Origin: Euzebya rosea
GTDB taxonomy: Bacteria; Actinomycetota; Nitriliruptoria; Euzebyales; Euzebyaceae
Reading direction: 5' to 3'
NCBI RefSeq assembly: GCF_003073135.1
Contig: NZ_PGDQ01000011.1
Coordinates: 62,001-126,000, forward strand
Length of the DNA stretch: 64,000 bases
Part shown: positions 53,709 to 61,950 of the stretch, piece by piece
Layout: every line of letters begins with the position of its first letter
Position numbering within the stretch: the first letter of the stretch is position 1
The notes under the pieces: model-generated
What the model was told of the DNA's origin: nothing
Seen by the model: only the letters and a program-made list of their open reading frames with translations
Databases searched by the model: none
Made by a program: the position numbers and the translations under genes

Positions 53709-54635
53709 ATGAGTGACCGCTGGACCGCCGACGCCTTCGTGATGGTCGACTGGAGCGCGGCGTCGACCCGTGGGCCCAAGGGTGGAGGGGCCAACGGGCT
53801 GTGGGCGGCGATCGGGGAACCCGACCGGGCCGACCGCGTCGTCGCGTTCCGCACCCGCGCCGAGGCAGCCCGCTGGATGGAGGAGGAGCTGGGTCGCCTG
53901 ACCGCCGACGGCCGCCATGTGCTGTGCGGGATCGACGCGGCGTTCGGGTACCCCGCCGGCACCGCCGCGGCCCTCGGGATGCCGGCCGCCGAGGATCCGT
54001 GGACGTGGATGCGAACCCTGCTGGCCGAGCTGATTACCGACGACGATCGCAACGTCAACAACCGCTACGTCGTCGCCGACCAGCTCAACGCGCGCATCGG
54101 TGCCGAGGAGGGGCCGTTCTGGGGGCGCCCGGAGACCCAGCCCCTCCCGCACCTGCACCCCACCAAGCCGACCTTTCCCGTCGCCACGCCGCACGCCTGG
54201 CCGCTGGCCGAGCTTCGCCACGCCGAACGCCACTGGCGCGAGCGTGGCCACCAGCCCAAGTCCGTCTGGCAGGTGGCCTACACCGGGTCGGTCGGCGGGC
54301 AGACCCTCGTCGCCCTGCCCGTCATCCATCGGCTGCGCCAGGTCTTCGACGAACTGCAGCTGCTGGTCTGGCCGTTCGACACCGGCTACGACACCGGCCG
54401 GTTCCCGTCCCCCGGGGTGGTGGTCGCCGAGGTCTACCCGAGCCTCCTGCCGCACGATCCCTCCCTGCATCCCGTCCGTGATGCCGCCCAGGTCCTGGCG
54501 CTCGTCGCGGCCTACCGACGGATGGCCGAGGACGGCAGCCTGCTGACGGCGATCGGCCCGCCCGACCTGAGCGCCCTCGCCATCACGGCGACGGTCCAGG
54601 AGGAGGGGTGGATCCTGCCCGTGAACGGCGCCTGA
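53709..54635 (+). CDS. Conserved hypothetical protein, RNase H-fold (DUF429-like) candidate
   Basis: The 308-residue product starts at ATG 53709 (MSDRWTADAFVMVDWSAAST). The sequence shows an acidic first strand (MVDWSA), a second acidic strand (VLCGIDAAFGYPAG), a conserved WQVAYTGSVGGQTLVALPVI and LVWPFDTGYD, then VVVAEVYPSLLP. Acidic residues at the ends of strands in this order suggest an RNase H-like fold such as DUF429. Related proteobacterial proteins are sometimes labelled as cobalamin or molybdopterin biosynthesis proteins on weak grounds. Genome context gives no help. Real gene: sure; function: unknown. Confidence 0.75.
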   Translation: MSDRWTADAFVMVDWSAASTRGPKGGGANGLWAAIGEPDRADRVVAFRTRAEAARWMEEELGRLTADGRHVLCGIDAAFGYPAGTAAALGMPAAEDPWTWMRTLLAELITDDDRNVNNRYVVADQLNARIGAEEGPFWGRPETQPLPHLHPTKPTFPVATPHAWPLAELRHAERHWRERGHQPKSVWQVAYTGSVGGQTLVALPVIHRLRQVFDELQLLVWPFDTGYDTGRFPSPGVVVAEVYPSLLPHDPSLHPVRDAAQVLALVAAYRRMAEDGSLLTAIGPPDLSALAITATVQEEGWILPVNGA

Positions 54636-54708
54636 CCGGCGATCACGGGACACCTCGACCTCCCTCGCAGCACAGGTGACGCTTCGTCGGGGTCGAGTCA
54701 CCCGCGGG

Positions 54709-54734
54709 GGTTTGTCAGCCCAGCCATCGGGCAT
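54709..54734 (+). promoter_or_regulatory. SigF/SigB-type stress promoter before csbD
   Basis: GGTTT (54709-54713), 15 bases, GGGCAT (54729-54734). Mycobacterial SigF recognises GGTTT-N15-17-GGGTA and Bacillus SigB GTTTAA-N12-15-GGGTAT, so this is a one-mismatch fit. The ATG is about 48 bases downstream. Bacillus csbD itself is SigB-dependent. Confidence 0.6.
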
Positions 54735-54781
54735 CGCTTCGACGAGAGGGCAACACCCACCACACCAAGGAGCGAACCACC

Positions 54782-55021
54782 ATGGCTGACAAGGACACCG
54801 GACCGGAAGCTGGCGCCAAGGGCGTCATCGAGGACGCCAAGGGCAAGGCCAAGGAAGCCGCAGGCGTGCTGACGGGCAACGAGGACCTCGAGAACGAGGG
54901 CGAAGCCCAGCAGGACAAGGCCGAGGCCCAGCGCGACGCCGCCCAGAAGGAAGCCGAGGCCGAGAAGGCCCGCGCCGAGGCGAAGGCCGAAGAGGCCGAG
55001 CAGAAGTCGCACCAGAACTAG
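54782..55021 (+). CDS. CsbD family general stress protein
   Basis: The 79-residue protein begins MADKDTGPEAGAKGVIEDAK and continues GKAKEAAGVLTGNEDLENEG, the CsbD signature (K-G-K-x-K-E-x-x-G). An AAGGAGCG site lies 9-16 bases upstream. The C-terminal half is almost pure charged helix (Ala/Glu/Lys), typical of the family and of actinobacterial microaggregate-binding-like proteins. Function is not established, but expression under general stress is the rule. It is a single-gene unit: a stress-type promoter upstream and a hairpin terminator downstream. Confidence 0.9.
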   Translation: MADKDTGPEAGAKGVIEDAKGKAKEAAGVLTGNEDLENEGEAQQDKAEAQRDAAQKEAEAEKARAEAKAEEAEQKSHQN

Positions 55022-55077
55022 GCTCCCACCAGGCGAGCAACGGGTCAGGCCACCTGAGTCGGACCCAGCAGAACACT

Positions 55078-55111
55078 GCGCCCCCGAACCGTCTCGAACG
55101 GTCGGGGGCGC
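55078..55111 (+). terminator. Terminator after csbD
   Basis: GCGCCCCCGA and TCGGGGGCGC pair (10 bp), extended by CCGT/ACGG across a one-base bulge with loop CTCGA, then TGTTGTGTG. Confidence 0.8.
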
Positions 55112-55161
55112 TGTTGTGTGTCGAGCAGGCACACTCGGTGGTCCCTCGAAAGGCTTCTCCA

Positions 55162-56964
55162 GTGACACCCCCCGATCAAGAACACGACGTTCCCGACGCG
55201 GAACCCACCACCGACCCCACTCCCGAGTCCCCCGCGGAGGCGCCTGCTGACTCCGCGCCGGACGCGCACGTCGACCCGCCCGGGGACACCCCGCCCGCGT
55301 TCGCCGACCTCGGCCTGCGCGCGGAGCTCGTGACCGCCCTCGACCAGCTGGGCTACGAGGAACCGACCCCGATCCAGGCCGAGGCCATCCCGCCGCTGCT
55401 GGAGGGTCGTGACCTGCTCGGCCAGGCGGCGACCGGTACCGGCAAGACCGCCGCGTTCGCCCTCCCCCTGCTGCAGCGGATCCCCGACGAGGTCGACCGC
55501 GGTCGGCAGCCGATCGGCCTGGTCCTGGTCCCGACCCGCGAGCTGGCCATGCAGGTGTCGGAGGCCATCCACACCTACGGCAAGGCCATGGGCGCCCGTG
55601 TGCTGCCGATCTACGGCGGCCAGCCGATCTTCCGCCAGCTCAAGCAGCTCGACCGGGGCGTCGACATCGTCGTCGCCACCCCCGGACGTGCGATGGACCA
55701 CCTCGGCCGTGGCTCCCTCGCCCTGGACAGCCTCGAGGTCGTCGTCCTCGACGAGGCCGACGAGATGCTCGACATGGGCTTCGCCGAGGACATCGAGGCC
55801 ATCCTCGAGCAGGCACCGTCCGAGCGGCAGACCACCCTGTTCTCCGCCACCCTGCCGCGCCGGATCGCCGGGCTGGCCGACCGCCACCTGACCAACCCCG
55901 TGCGCATCCAGATCAAGCGGGAGGAGCCAGCCGAGGGCGAGGCACCCAAGGTCAAGGAGGTGGCCTACGTCGTCACCCGCCACCACAAGCCGGCGGCGCT
56001 GGCACGTGTCCTCGACGTCGAGGACCCCGACGCCACCATCGTGTTCTGCCGCACGCGCCTGGAGGTCGACGAGCTGACGTCGACCATGAACGGCCGTGGG
56101 TACCGAGCCGAGGCGCTGCACGGCGGCATGGACCAGGGCATGCGCGACCGGGTCATGAACCGCTTCCGCTCCGGCGCTGCCGAGCTGCTGATCGCCACCG
56201 ACGTCGCCGCCCGTGGCCTGGACATCGACACCCTGACCCACGTGGTCAACCACTCGTTGCCCTCGGCCGTGGAGTCCTACACCCACCGCATCGGCCGTGT
56301 CGGCCGCGCGGGCCGCGAGGGCATGGCCATCTCCCTGGTCGAGCCGCGCGAGCACCGCGCCATGAAGGCCATCGAGCGCCACACCGGCCGCAGGATGCAG
56401 GTCGAGACCGTCCCGACCGTCGCCGACCTGCGCGCCCGGCGCCTCGGCATGCTGCGTGCGTCCATGCGCGAGATGTTGCTGTCCGACGGCGACGACCTCG
56501 ACACCTTCCGCCCGGTCGTGGAGTCCCTGTCCGACGAGTTCGACCTGGTCGAGATCGCCCTGGCGGGCATCAAGCTCGCGCACGACGAGACCCACAGCGA
56601 CGCCGATGACGACGACGTCCCGCAGGCCTCGTTCAGCGGCAAGGGCAAGGGCGACAAGAGCGGCTACCAGGGCAAGAACAGCCGTGGCGGATCCGGCGGC
56701 GGCAAGTCCCGCGGCCCGTCCGGTCCCACGACCAAGCTGTGGATGAACCTGGGCCGCGAGGCCGGCATGCGACCCAAGGACCTCGTCGGGGCGATCGCCA
56801 ACGAGACCAGCCTGACCGGCCGCGACGTCGGCGCGATCCAGATCCACGGCCGCTTCAGCCTGGTCGAGGTGCCGTCGGCCGCGGCCGACGAGGTGATCAG
56901 CTCGCTGATGCGCACCAAGATCCGTGGCAAGAAGGCCAAGGTTCGCGAGGACAAGGTCACCTGA
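55162..56964 (+). CDS. DEAD-box ATP-dependent RNA helicase (DeaD/CsdA-like)
   Basis: About 600 residues from GTG 55162 (GAAAGG 8 bases upstream); GTG 55138 is an alternative. After an acidic, Pro-rich N-terminus come the DEAD-box motifs: FADLGLRAELVTALDQLGY (F and Q motifs, EPTPIQ), Walker A ATGTGKT, PTRELA, DEAD in VVVLDEADEMLDMGF, SAT, then ARGLDI and HRIGRVGRAGR. A Gly/Lys/Ser-rich linker (GKGKGDKSGYQGKNSRGG) leads to a DbpA-type RNA-binding domain (about 525-600; LWMNLGREAGMRPKDLVGAI). Such helicases help ribosome assembly and RNA turnover, especially in the cold. Transcribed as a single gene between two terminators. Confidence 0.95.
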   Translation: MTPPDQEHDVPDAEPTTDPTPESPAEAPADSAPDAHVDPPGDTPPAFADLGLRAELVTALDQLGYEEPTPIQAEAIPPLLEGRDLLGQAATGTGKTAAFALPLLQRIPDEVDRGRQPIGLVLVPTRELAMQVSEAIHTYGKAMGARVLPIYGGQPIFRQLKQLDRGVDIVVATPGRAMDHLGRGSLALDSLEVVVLDEADEMLDMGFAEDIEAILEQAPSERQTTLFSATLPRRIAGLADRHLTNPVRIQIKREEPAEGEAPKVKEVAYVVTRHHKPAALARVLDVEDPDATIVFCRTRLEVDELTSTMNGRGYRAEALHGGMDQGMRDRVMNRFRSGAAELLIATDVAARGLDIDTLTHVVNHSLPSAVESYTHRIGRVGRAGREGMAISLVEPREHRAMKAIERHTGRRMQVETVPTVADLRARRLGMLRASMREMLLSDGDDLDTFRPVVESLSDEFDLVEIALAGIKLAHDETHSDADDDDVPQASFSGKGKGDKSGYQGKNSRGGSGGGKSRGPSGPTTKLWMNLGREAGMRPKDLVGAIANETSLTGRDVGAIQIHGRFSLVEVPSAAADEVISSLMRTKIRGKKAKVREDKVT

Positions 56965-56985
56965 TCCCGGTGACCGGGTGAGGGA

Positions 56986-57026
56986 ACGCCGGGCCGGCTG
57001 AGGGGGTGGGGATGCCGGCCCGGCGT
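56986..57026. terminator. 13-bp bidirectional hairpin
   Basis: ACGCCGGGCCGGC and GCCGGCCCGGCGT form a perfect 13-bp stem around a 15-base G-rich loop, between the converging RNA helicase and cupin genes. Confidence 0.75.
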
Positions 57027-57078
57027 CACGGTCCAAGCGGGCAGCCCGAACCACGCTTGGGGTTTCGACGTCCGCCCC

Positions 57079-57525
57079 TCACATCCCTCCCGGAGTTGCG
57101 CCGGGTTCCCAGCCGGGCTCGGCCAGCACAAAGCCGTCGAAGGTGAACCCCGGCGCAACGACGCAGGTCACGAGGGCCCAGCCGTCGGTCGCCTCGGCCG
57201 CCTGCCAGTGGCCCTCGGGCACGACGACCTGCGGATCCTGTCCGGCCATGACGTCGCCGCCCAGCTGGTGCGCGGTCACCGCCCGGCCGTCGGCGCTCAG
57301 CAGGAGGCGCACCGGCGAGCCGGCGTGATGACACCAGACCTCGGCGGCGTCGACGGTGTGCCAGTGGGACCGCTGTCCCTCCTCCAGCAGGAAGTGGATG
57401 GCGGTGCTCGTGGCACGCCCGCCGTCCACGGTGGGTGCCCGCCAGGTCTCGGCGTACCAGCCACCCTCGGGATGGGGCTGCAGGCCCAGTCGGTCGATCA
57501 GCGCTCGTGCGGTCGGGTCGGTCAT
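57079..57525 (-). CDS. DUF985 cupin-fold protein
   Basis: The 148-residue protein starts at ATG 57525. The DUF985 pattern is clear: IDRLGLQPHPEGGWYAETWR, then STAIHFLLEEGQRSHWHTVD, AAEVWCHHAGSPVRLLL and the C-terminal VTCVVAPGFTFDGFVLAE. The HWH and HH residues lie in the cupin metal or ligand pocket. The family is conserved, of unknown substrate, and has a beta-barrel fold. It is divergent from the unknown gene at 57582 with a 56-base gap that must hold both promoters. Confidence 0.9.
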   Translation of the reverse strand: MTDPTARALIDRLGLQPHPEGGWYAETWRAPTVDGGRATSTAIHFLLEEGQRSHWHTVDAAEVWCHHAGSPVRLLLSADGRAVTAHQLGGDVMAGQDPQVVVPEGHWQAAEATDGWALVTCVVAPGFTFDGFVLAEPGWEPGATPGGM

Positions 57526-57581
57526 GCCCGCGAGTGTCTCGTGGGCGTGTGGGCCGGCACTCGGCGGGGAACACCCCGGAC

Positions 57582-58205
57582 ATGACCTCGCGCACCCCGA
57601 CCGACCCGCTGACGCCGCCGGACTCCCGCCTCGAGCGGGTGTGGGCGACCCTGCACCCGGCCCCCGAGCTGCCGCTGGAGGGACCGTTCGTCGCGGGGTT
57701 GGGTCCGTTGCTGGACGACCTCGGCCGCCGGGCCGGCGGGGTCCTCCACGGCCCCCGCGCACGCCGGGTCATCGCGGCGGTGGGCAACCGCTACAGCGTC
57801 AGGGTGGACCCGACGCGGGTGCAGAGCCGCGGGATCATCCGCTACCACACCGCCTGGTGGGAGGAGGTCGAGGCCGTCGAGCTCGAACCGATGGCGGCCA
57901 TGGCCGCTCGACGGCTGGTCGGGCGGACCGCCGGGACGCTGGTGGGCCGCTGGGTACCGATCCCCGGGCTGCGCTGGCTGGCCGGCAAGGTGGTCGACCG
58001 CCTGGCGGGTGTCGTGGCCGACGTGTCCACCACGGTGATCAACGACAGCCCGTCGGTGCTGGTCGGCGTGCGCACCCGGTCCGGAGACGGGGTCCGCTTG
58101 GAGGGTCCGCTGGCGCTGACCTCGTTGTTGTCGCGCGGGTTGACCGAGGCCGTGGTGGGTGAGGCCGTCCGCCGCGGCATCCCCGTCGAGGTCGCCCACG
58201 ACTGA
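57582..58205 (+). CDS. Hypothetical protein
   Basis: The 207-residue product starts at ATG 57582 (MTSRTPTDPLTPPDSRLERV). No signal peptide. A YSVRVDPTRVQSRGIIRYHT segment and VGRWVPIPGLRWLAGKVVDR precede a beta-rich part STTVINDSPSVLVGVRTRSG, ending in an amphipathic helix (LTEAVVGEAVRRGIPVEV). I do not recognise a family. The codon pattern and conserved-looking strand order support a real gene. Confidence 0.72.
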   Translation: MTSRTPTDPLTPPDSRLERVWATLHPAPELPLEGPFVAGLGPLLDDLGRRAGGVLHGPRARRVIAAVGNRYSVRVDPTRVQSRGIIRYHTAWWEEVEAVELEPMAAMAARRLVGRTAGTLVGRWVPIPGLRWLAGKVVDRLAGVVADVSTTVINDSPSVLVGVRTRSGDGVRLEGPLALTSLLSRGLTEAVVGEAVRRGIPVEVAHD

Positions 58206-58227
58206 CACCCCCTCACGGGGCCCCGCG

Positions 58228-58316
58228 TTGTGCAGGTCAGCCGGGTCACCGGCCGAGCTGCACAGCCCGGCGCGAGGGTGGTGCACGTGGGCCGACGGGC
58301 CGGGCGAAGTGCACAA
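58228..58316. repeat. GTGCAC-ended palindromic repeats, cluster 2
   Basis: One unit runs from TTGTGCA (58228) to TGCACAG (58265), the next from TGGTGCAC (58279) to GTGCACAA (58316). Both contain GGCCGA or GGGCGA next to the right arm, as in the cluster at 32196-32320. The second unit ends 8 bases before the DUF3293 start codon, so it also supplies the leader of that gene. Confidence 0.7.
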
Positions 58317-58324
58317 TCCGGGGG

Positions 58325-58771
58325 GTGACCCGGCCGGCCGAACCATCCCTCCACGACGTGCTCGAGGCGTACGCCGCCACCGACGTCGACGTGTGGTTGC
58401 CGACGCCGACGCGTGTCGCCGGGCGGGCCGCCCGTCGTGATCTCCCGACACGGTTCGTGGTGATCACCGGGTGGAACCCGGGCAGCCGGGTCACCGACGA
58501 GGCGACCAACCGGCAGGCCAACGCCGACCTGGCCGCCGTGCTGCTGGCGATGGGTGCCACCGTCCTGCCCGCCCGTGGGACCGCCACCGACGGCGGGTGG
58601 TCGGAGGACTCCTTCGCCATCCCGCTCGACGACGGTCGTCCGTCCCTCCACACCCTCCTGGCGGTCGGTCGGGCGTTCGGACAGCACGCCGTCTACGTGA
58701 TCGGCAACGACCACCTAGACATCGTCGCGTGCGCCGGCGGCCCGTCCCACCGGCTGCCACGCATCCGATGA
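58325..58771 (+). CDS. DUF3293 domain protein containing a palindromic repeat
   Basis: GTG 58325; 148 residues. The DUF3293 signature ITGWNPGSRVTDEATNRQAN is present, followed by VLPARGTATDGGWSEDSFAI and GRAFGQHAVYVIG. Family function is unknown. Residues about 30-42 (RVAGRAARRDLPT) are encoded by a copy of the 37-bp palindromic element (58414-58450). The element leaves the frame open, so it is either an insertion tolerated at the surface or a chance source of coding sequence. Confidence 0.85.
   Translation: MTRPAEPSLHDVLEAYAATDVDVWLPTPTRVAGRAARRDLPTRFVVITGWNPGSRVTDEATNRQANADLAAVLLAMGATVLPARGTATDGGWSEDSFAIPLDDGRPSLHTLLAVGRAFGQHAVYVIGNDHLDIVACAGGPSHRLPRIR
58414..58450. repeat. 37-bp palindromic element, copy 3 of 3, inside a coding sequence
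   Basis: Starts TGTCGCCGGGCGGGCCGCCC and ends GTCGTGATCTCCCGACA; same orientation and length as copy 1. The core GGGCCGCCCG, GTCGTGATC and the right arm are conserved; the left arm has diverged from GGGT to CCGG. Confidence 0.7.
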
Positions 58772-58953
58772 CGGCCAACGTCAGGCGTCAACGAGTCGAC
58801 GAACGCGGTCCCGGAGGCGACCCGTCACCGCCCCGGCCACGAGCATGACGTTGCGCGCGGTGCGCCGTGCGGGACAACACCGACTGACTCTCGATCGGTC
58901 GACATCGGCGGGCTTCGGGCGGAGCAGGCCCCGCGCCGTTCGTCCGGGGATCG

Positions 58954-59994
58954 TCAGATGGAGCGCTGCAGCTTGACCAGAACGTCGTCAGCGTTGCCGT
59001 TGCCAGCGGTGCGTTGCCGTCCGACACGCGTCGCGGCACGCGCCGGAAGTGTCAGGGGACCGTGCAGGACGCGGAACAGGTCGAACAGCGTGCGGGTCCC
59101 GCGGGCCACGACGGCGTCGCGCACCGGGGTGTCCGGCTGGTCCAGCAGGTCGCGCCACTGCGGCGGCAGGGTGGCCAGGGTGCTCCCCACGAAGACCCGC
59201 CAACCCGCCCGTTGGACCAGCGGCAGGCCAGGCGGGTCGAGCAACCACCGGAACGACCGCCGGCCGAGCTCACGCAGCTCCAGCTCGGGCTGCAGCTCTG
59301 CCAACCGTGCGGTCAGGCCGGCCACGTCGGTCGGCACCCAGCCCTCCACGATGAGGGGGAGGGGCACATCGCCGGCCCGCAGCCGGGCGCCTGCGTCGGG
59401 ATCGGCGCGCAGCTGGCCCAGGTCCACGCGCGGGTCCAGCAGGGCGTTCAGGACGGCCTGCTCGGCCACGAACCGGTCCGCGACGTCGAGCGCCGGAGGC
59501 CGGCCGAACGCCTCGTGCACCGCGAGGGTCGACTCGGTGAACGTCATGCCGACCCAGGCCAGGTAGTGCGGGTCGCCGGCCGAGTACGGCTCCCCCTGCG
59601 CGGTGCGGCCGACCACCCGGCGGTGGATCCGCTGCACGGTGGCGCTGATGTCGAGGGCCTGCCCGGTGCTGCCGAAGTTGGCCAGCTGCAGGTACAGGGC
59701 GGTGCGTTTCACGCGGCCCAGGAAGTCCTCGGCGAACGACCCGTGGGTGTGGACCGCCTCGAGCGCGATCGGATGGAGCATCTGGACCAGCAGCGCCCGG
59801 AACCCCATCGGCAGCACGCAGGGTTCGCCGAGCAGCTGCCACGTGGCCGACCCCGGCCCCATCAGCCCGGGGTCACCCGGGTCGACGGTCGCGTCGAACG
59901 GCTCCCCGAACATCGCATGCACACCCTGCTGCATGACCGAGCGGACGCCCGGCACGCCGCGGGGAAAGGTCCTGACGGCCAGGTCGCCGATCAC
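58954..59994 (-). CDS. MpaB-like oxygenase domain protein (DUF2236)
   Basis: About 346 residues from GTG 59994, which overlaps the TfoX stop (GTGA). The DUF2236 pattern is clear: LLGEPCVLPMGFRALLVQML, the His-rich HPIALEAVHTHGSFAEDFLG and then RIHRRVVG, DPHYLAWVGMTFTESTL and GWVPTDVAGL. The family is related to latex-clearing protein and the fungal membrane oxygenase MpaB; conserved His residues are candidate haem or metal ligands. The substrate is unknown. Translational coupling to the TfoX-like gene upstream suggests they are made together. Confidence 0.9.
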   Translation of the reverse strand: MIGDLAVRTFPRGVPGVRSVMQQGVHAMFGEPFDATVDPGDPGLMGPGSATWQLLGEPCVLPMGFRALLVQMLHPIALEAVHTHGSFAEDFLGRVKRTALYLQLANFGSTGQALDISATVQRIHRRVVGRTAQGEPYSAGDPHYLAWVGMTFTESTLAVHEAFGRPPALDVADRFVAEQAVLNALLDPRVDLGQLRADPDAGARLRAGDVPLPLIVEGWVPTDVAGLTARLAELQPELELRELGRRSFRWLLDPPGLPLVQRAGWRVFVGSTLATLPPQWRDLLDQPDTPVRDAVVARGTRTLFDLFRVLHGPLTLPARAATRVGRQRTAGNGNADDVLVKLQRSI

Positions 59995-60317
59995 CGGTCG
60001 AGGCCGTCGATCGCTCGCTTGGCCCACTCCCGCAGCAGGTCCTCGTCGTCGGCAACCTCGGCGGGCACCGACCAGTACGGCATGCGGTCGTGCGCGACCG
60101 CCCCTGCATCCTCGTACACCCGGCTGTGCTCACCCTTGGCCTTGAGGTGGACGTGCGCCCGGGAGTCGACCATGGCGAACATCGACCCGTCGTGGACGAT
60201 GCCGTGCCCGCCGAACATGGGCTTGCTCGTCACCGGTCCGAGGGACTGCCACTCCTCCACCAGCTGCGCGGCCCGCGCGGTCGACTCGGCGGTCAGCCGT
60301 GCACCCTTCTCGCCCAT
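59991..60317 (-). CDS. TfoX N-terminal domain protein
   Basis: The 108-residue product is a single TfoX-N domain: MGEKGARLTAESTARAAQLV, then VTSKPMFGGHGIVHDGSMFA and LKAKGEHSRVYEDAGA, with the closing helix LREWAKRAIDGLD. TfoX-N proteins without the C-terminal domain are common in Actinobacteria and are often stress- or acid-related; the competence role of the proteobacterial protein cannot be transferred. It is first in a two-gene unit with the DUF2236 gene. Confidence 0.87.
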   Translation of the reverse strand: MGEKGARLTAESTARAAQLVEEWQSLGPVTSKPMFGGHGIVHDGSMFAMVDSRAHVHLKAKGEHSRVYEDAGAVAHDRMPYWSVPAEVADDEDLLREWAKRAIDGLDR

Positions 60318-60363
60318 GTCGGCTCCTTGTCGGTCGGCTGGGACGAGCGTACGTCGGTCGGGG

Positions 60364-61164
60364 TCACCAGCGGAGGGAGAGGCAGGTCAGGCCGCCGTCC
60401 ATGCGCTCGAAGTCGCCCATGGGAACCTCGGTGATCGGGCCGTGGCGACCGACCAAGGCGGCAACGTCAGGGAAGCCGGCCGCCACCAGCGTGGTGTGGC
60501 CGAGGGGGACGACGTTGGCGGCGTAGGCATCGGCCGCGGCCACGACGTGCTGCAGCAGCCCGTCCAGCCCCGACGCATCGGTGATCTGCATCGTGGGGGC
60601 CAGCAGCAGCTGGCCCGGGACGACCTCGGTCGTGCCGGTCTTGAGGTGCAGCACGCCCGTGAACGGCACGAGGTGCACCGGCCAGCCGGCCCGGTGCTCG
60701 GCGACGATCGCGGCCAGCGCCCGGGCGCCCGCCTCGTTGGTCCGACGTGACACCCCGATCAGCATCCGGTCGTGGGCGACAAGCACGTCGCCGCCGTCCA
60801 GCGTCGCGTGGGGCCCGCCGAGGTCGGCCAAGGACACGACGGTCGGGTGTGGCAGTGCGTCGGCCAACCGGGCCGGTTCGTCTCGCCGCTCGGGCGCGCC
60901 GGGTCGGGTCAGGACGGCGACGTCCTCACCCAGCAGCACCGCCGCGTCCTCGACGTAGTGGGCGTCCGGCAGGTCCTCCTCCGCCGGCAGGACGGTCACG
61001 TCCAGGCCCGCGTCGCGCAACGCCGTCACGTAGGCCTCGTGCTGGGCCGCGGTCACCTCCGGGTCGGGGGCCCCGAGGTCGGCGTCGGTCAAGCCATCGG
61101 CTGCTCTGCTGGAGGGCAGGCGGACGATCGCGCGAGTGGGCGGTGGCAGCAACGGCGGGGCCAT
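60364..61164 (-). CDS. Dimethylarginine dimethylaminohydrolase-like amidinotransferase family protein
   Basis: The 266-residue protein starts at ATG 61164. DDAH family features: DLPDAHYVEDAAVLL (acidic pair about 72-73), VSRRTNEAGARALA, GVLHLKTGTTEV with catalytic His (about 173) and the near-C-terminal nucleophile Cys in GGLTCLSLRW (about 261). DDAH hydrolyses methylated arginines to citrulline and methylamine; related enzymes act on other guanidines. The C-terminal Cys and the His are both present, so it should be active. It is divergent from the unknown gene at 61243. Confidence 0.9.
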   Translation of the reverse strand: MAPPLLPPPTRAIVRLPSSRAADGLTDADLGAPDPEVTAAQHEAYVTALRDAGLDVTVLPAEEDLPDAHYVEDAAVLLGEDVAVLTRPGAPERRDEPARLADALPHPTVVSLADLGGPHATLDGGDVLVAHDRMLIGVSRRTNEAGARALAAIVAEHRAGWPVHLVPFTGVLHLKTGTTEVVPGQLLLAPTMQITDASGLDGLLQHVVAAADAYAANVVPLGHTTLVAAGFPDVAALVGRHGPITEVPMGDFERMDGGLTCLSLRW

Positions 61165-61242
61165 GCGGCCGGAGCCTACGCCGGTCCGGAGCGGTACGGT
61201 TCGGCGTTCGCGTGGACCTCCTGCGCGCTGCGAGGAGACGCT

Positions 61243-61944
61243 ATGGCATCCACCCACGTGACCGTGGCCGGCGACACCCTGTCGTTGGAGGCCGCCCAGT
61301 CCTGCATCGGCCGATACTGCGGGGCCCCCGCCGGTCGCTGGGAGCCCGACCGCACCCGGCCGGTCGACCCGGGCACGCCGGCGCCGATCTTCCGGGCGCA
61401 CGGCTACCGCAGCTTCGACTGCGTGCCGGCCGGTCCCGGACGGACCCTCGACCCCATCGACGTGCTGGTCGGCGCCGGGCTCGGCGACGGCATGGACCAG
61501 GACGCCGTCGACGCGGTCCTCGGCCTGCGCCCTGCGCTCGACGAGGCGCTGCTGGCGCTGCCCGATCCGGCCCCGGTGCTGTGGGAGATGTCCAGCGCCG
61601 AGCTGTTCGGCAAGGGCGGCATGGCCACCACCAACGGTGAGCTGTGGCGGCCGTGGGCGCTGCTGATGAACGTCCGCGGGGTCGGCATGCGGACGACCCA
61701 TGCGGTGCTGCACCACAAGCTGCCGACCGTCTATCCGCTGCTGGACCGGCGGACCGTGGGGCACTTCACCAAGCGGTCGCAGGCCTGGCAGCAGACCCAC
61801 CACGACCTGGTCGAGCAGGCCGAGGCGTGGACGTTGCTGGAGGACTGGCACCGCGAGACGATCGTCCCCCGGTCCGGTCCCGGTGCGGTGCCGTTGAACC
61901 GCCTGCGCCTGCACTCGGTGATCCTGGACGTCCGTACCACCTGA
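61243..61944 (+). CDS. Hypothetical protein, possibly DUF6308-like
   Basis: The ATG at 61243 has GAGGAG 5 bases upstream. The 233-residue protein has no signal peptide or membrane segment. Notable segments are ARYCGAP-like IGRYCGAPAGRWEP, DVLVGAGLGDGMDQDAVDAV, VLWEMSSAELFGKGGMATTN, GVGMRTTHAVLHHKLPTVYP and LLDRRTVGHF. The GVGMRTTHAVLHHK segment is reminiscent of helix-hairpin-helix-type DNA-binding turns (G-V-G-x-x-T/A-x-x-x-L-H/K), but I cannot place it with confidence. Confidence 0.68.
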   Translation: MASTHVTVAGDTLSLEAAQSCIGRYCGAPAGRWEPDRTRPVDPGTPAPIFRAHGYRSFDCVPAGPGRTLDPIDVLVGAGLGDGMDQDAVDAVLGLRPALDEALLALPDPAPVLWEMSSAELFGKGGMATTNGELWRPWALLMNVRGVGMRTTHAVLHHKLPTVYPLLDRRTVGHFTKRSQAWQQTHHDLVEQAEAWTLLEDWHRETIVPRSGPGAVPLNRLRLHSVILDVRTT

Positions 61945-61950
61945 GCGGGG

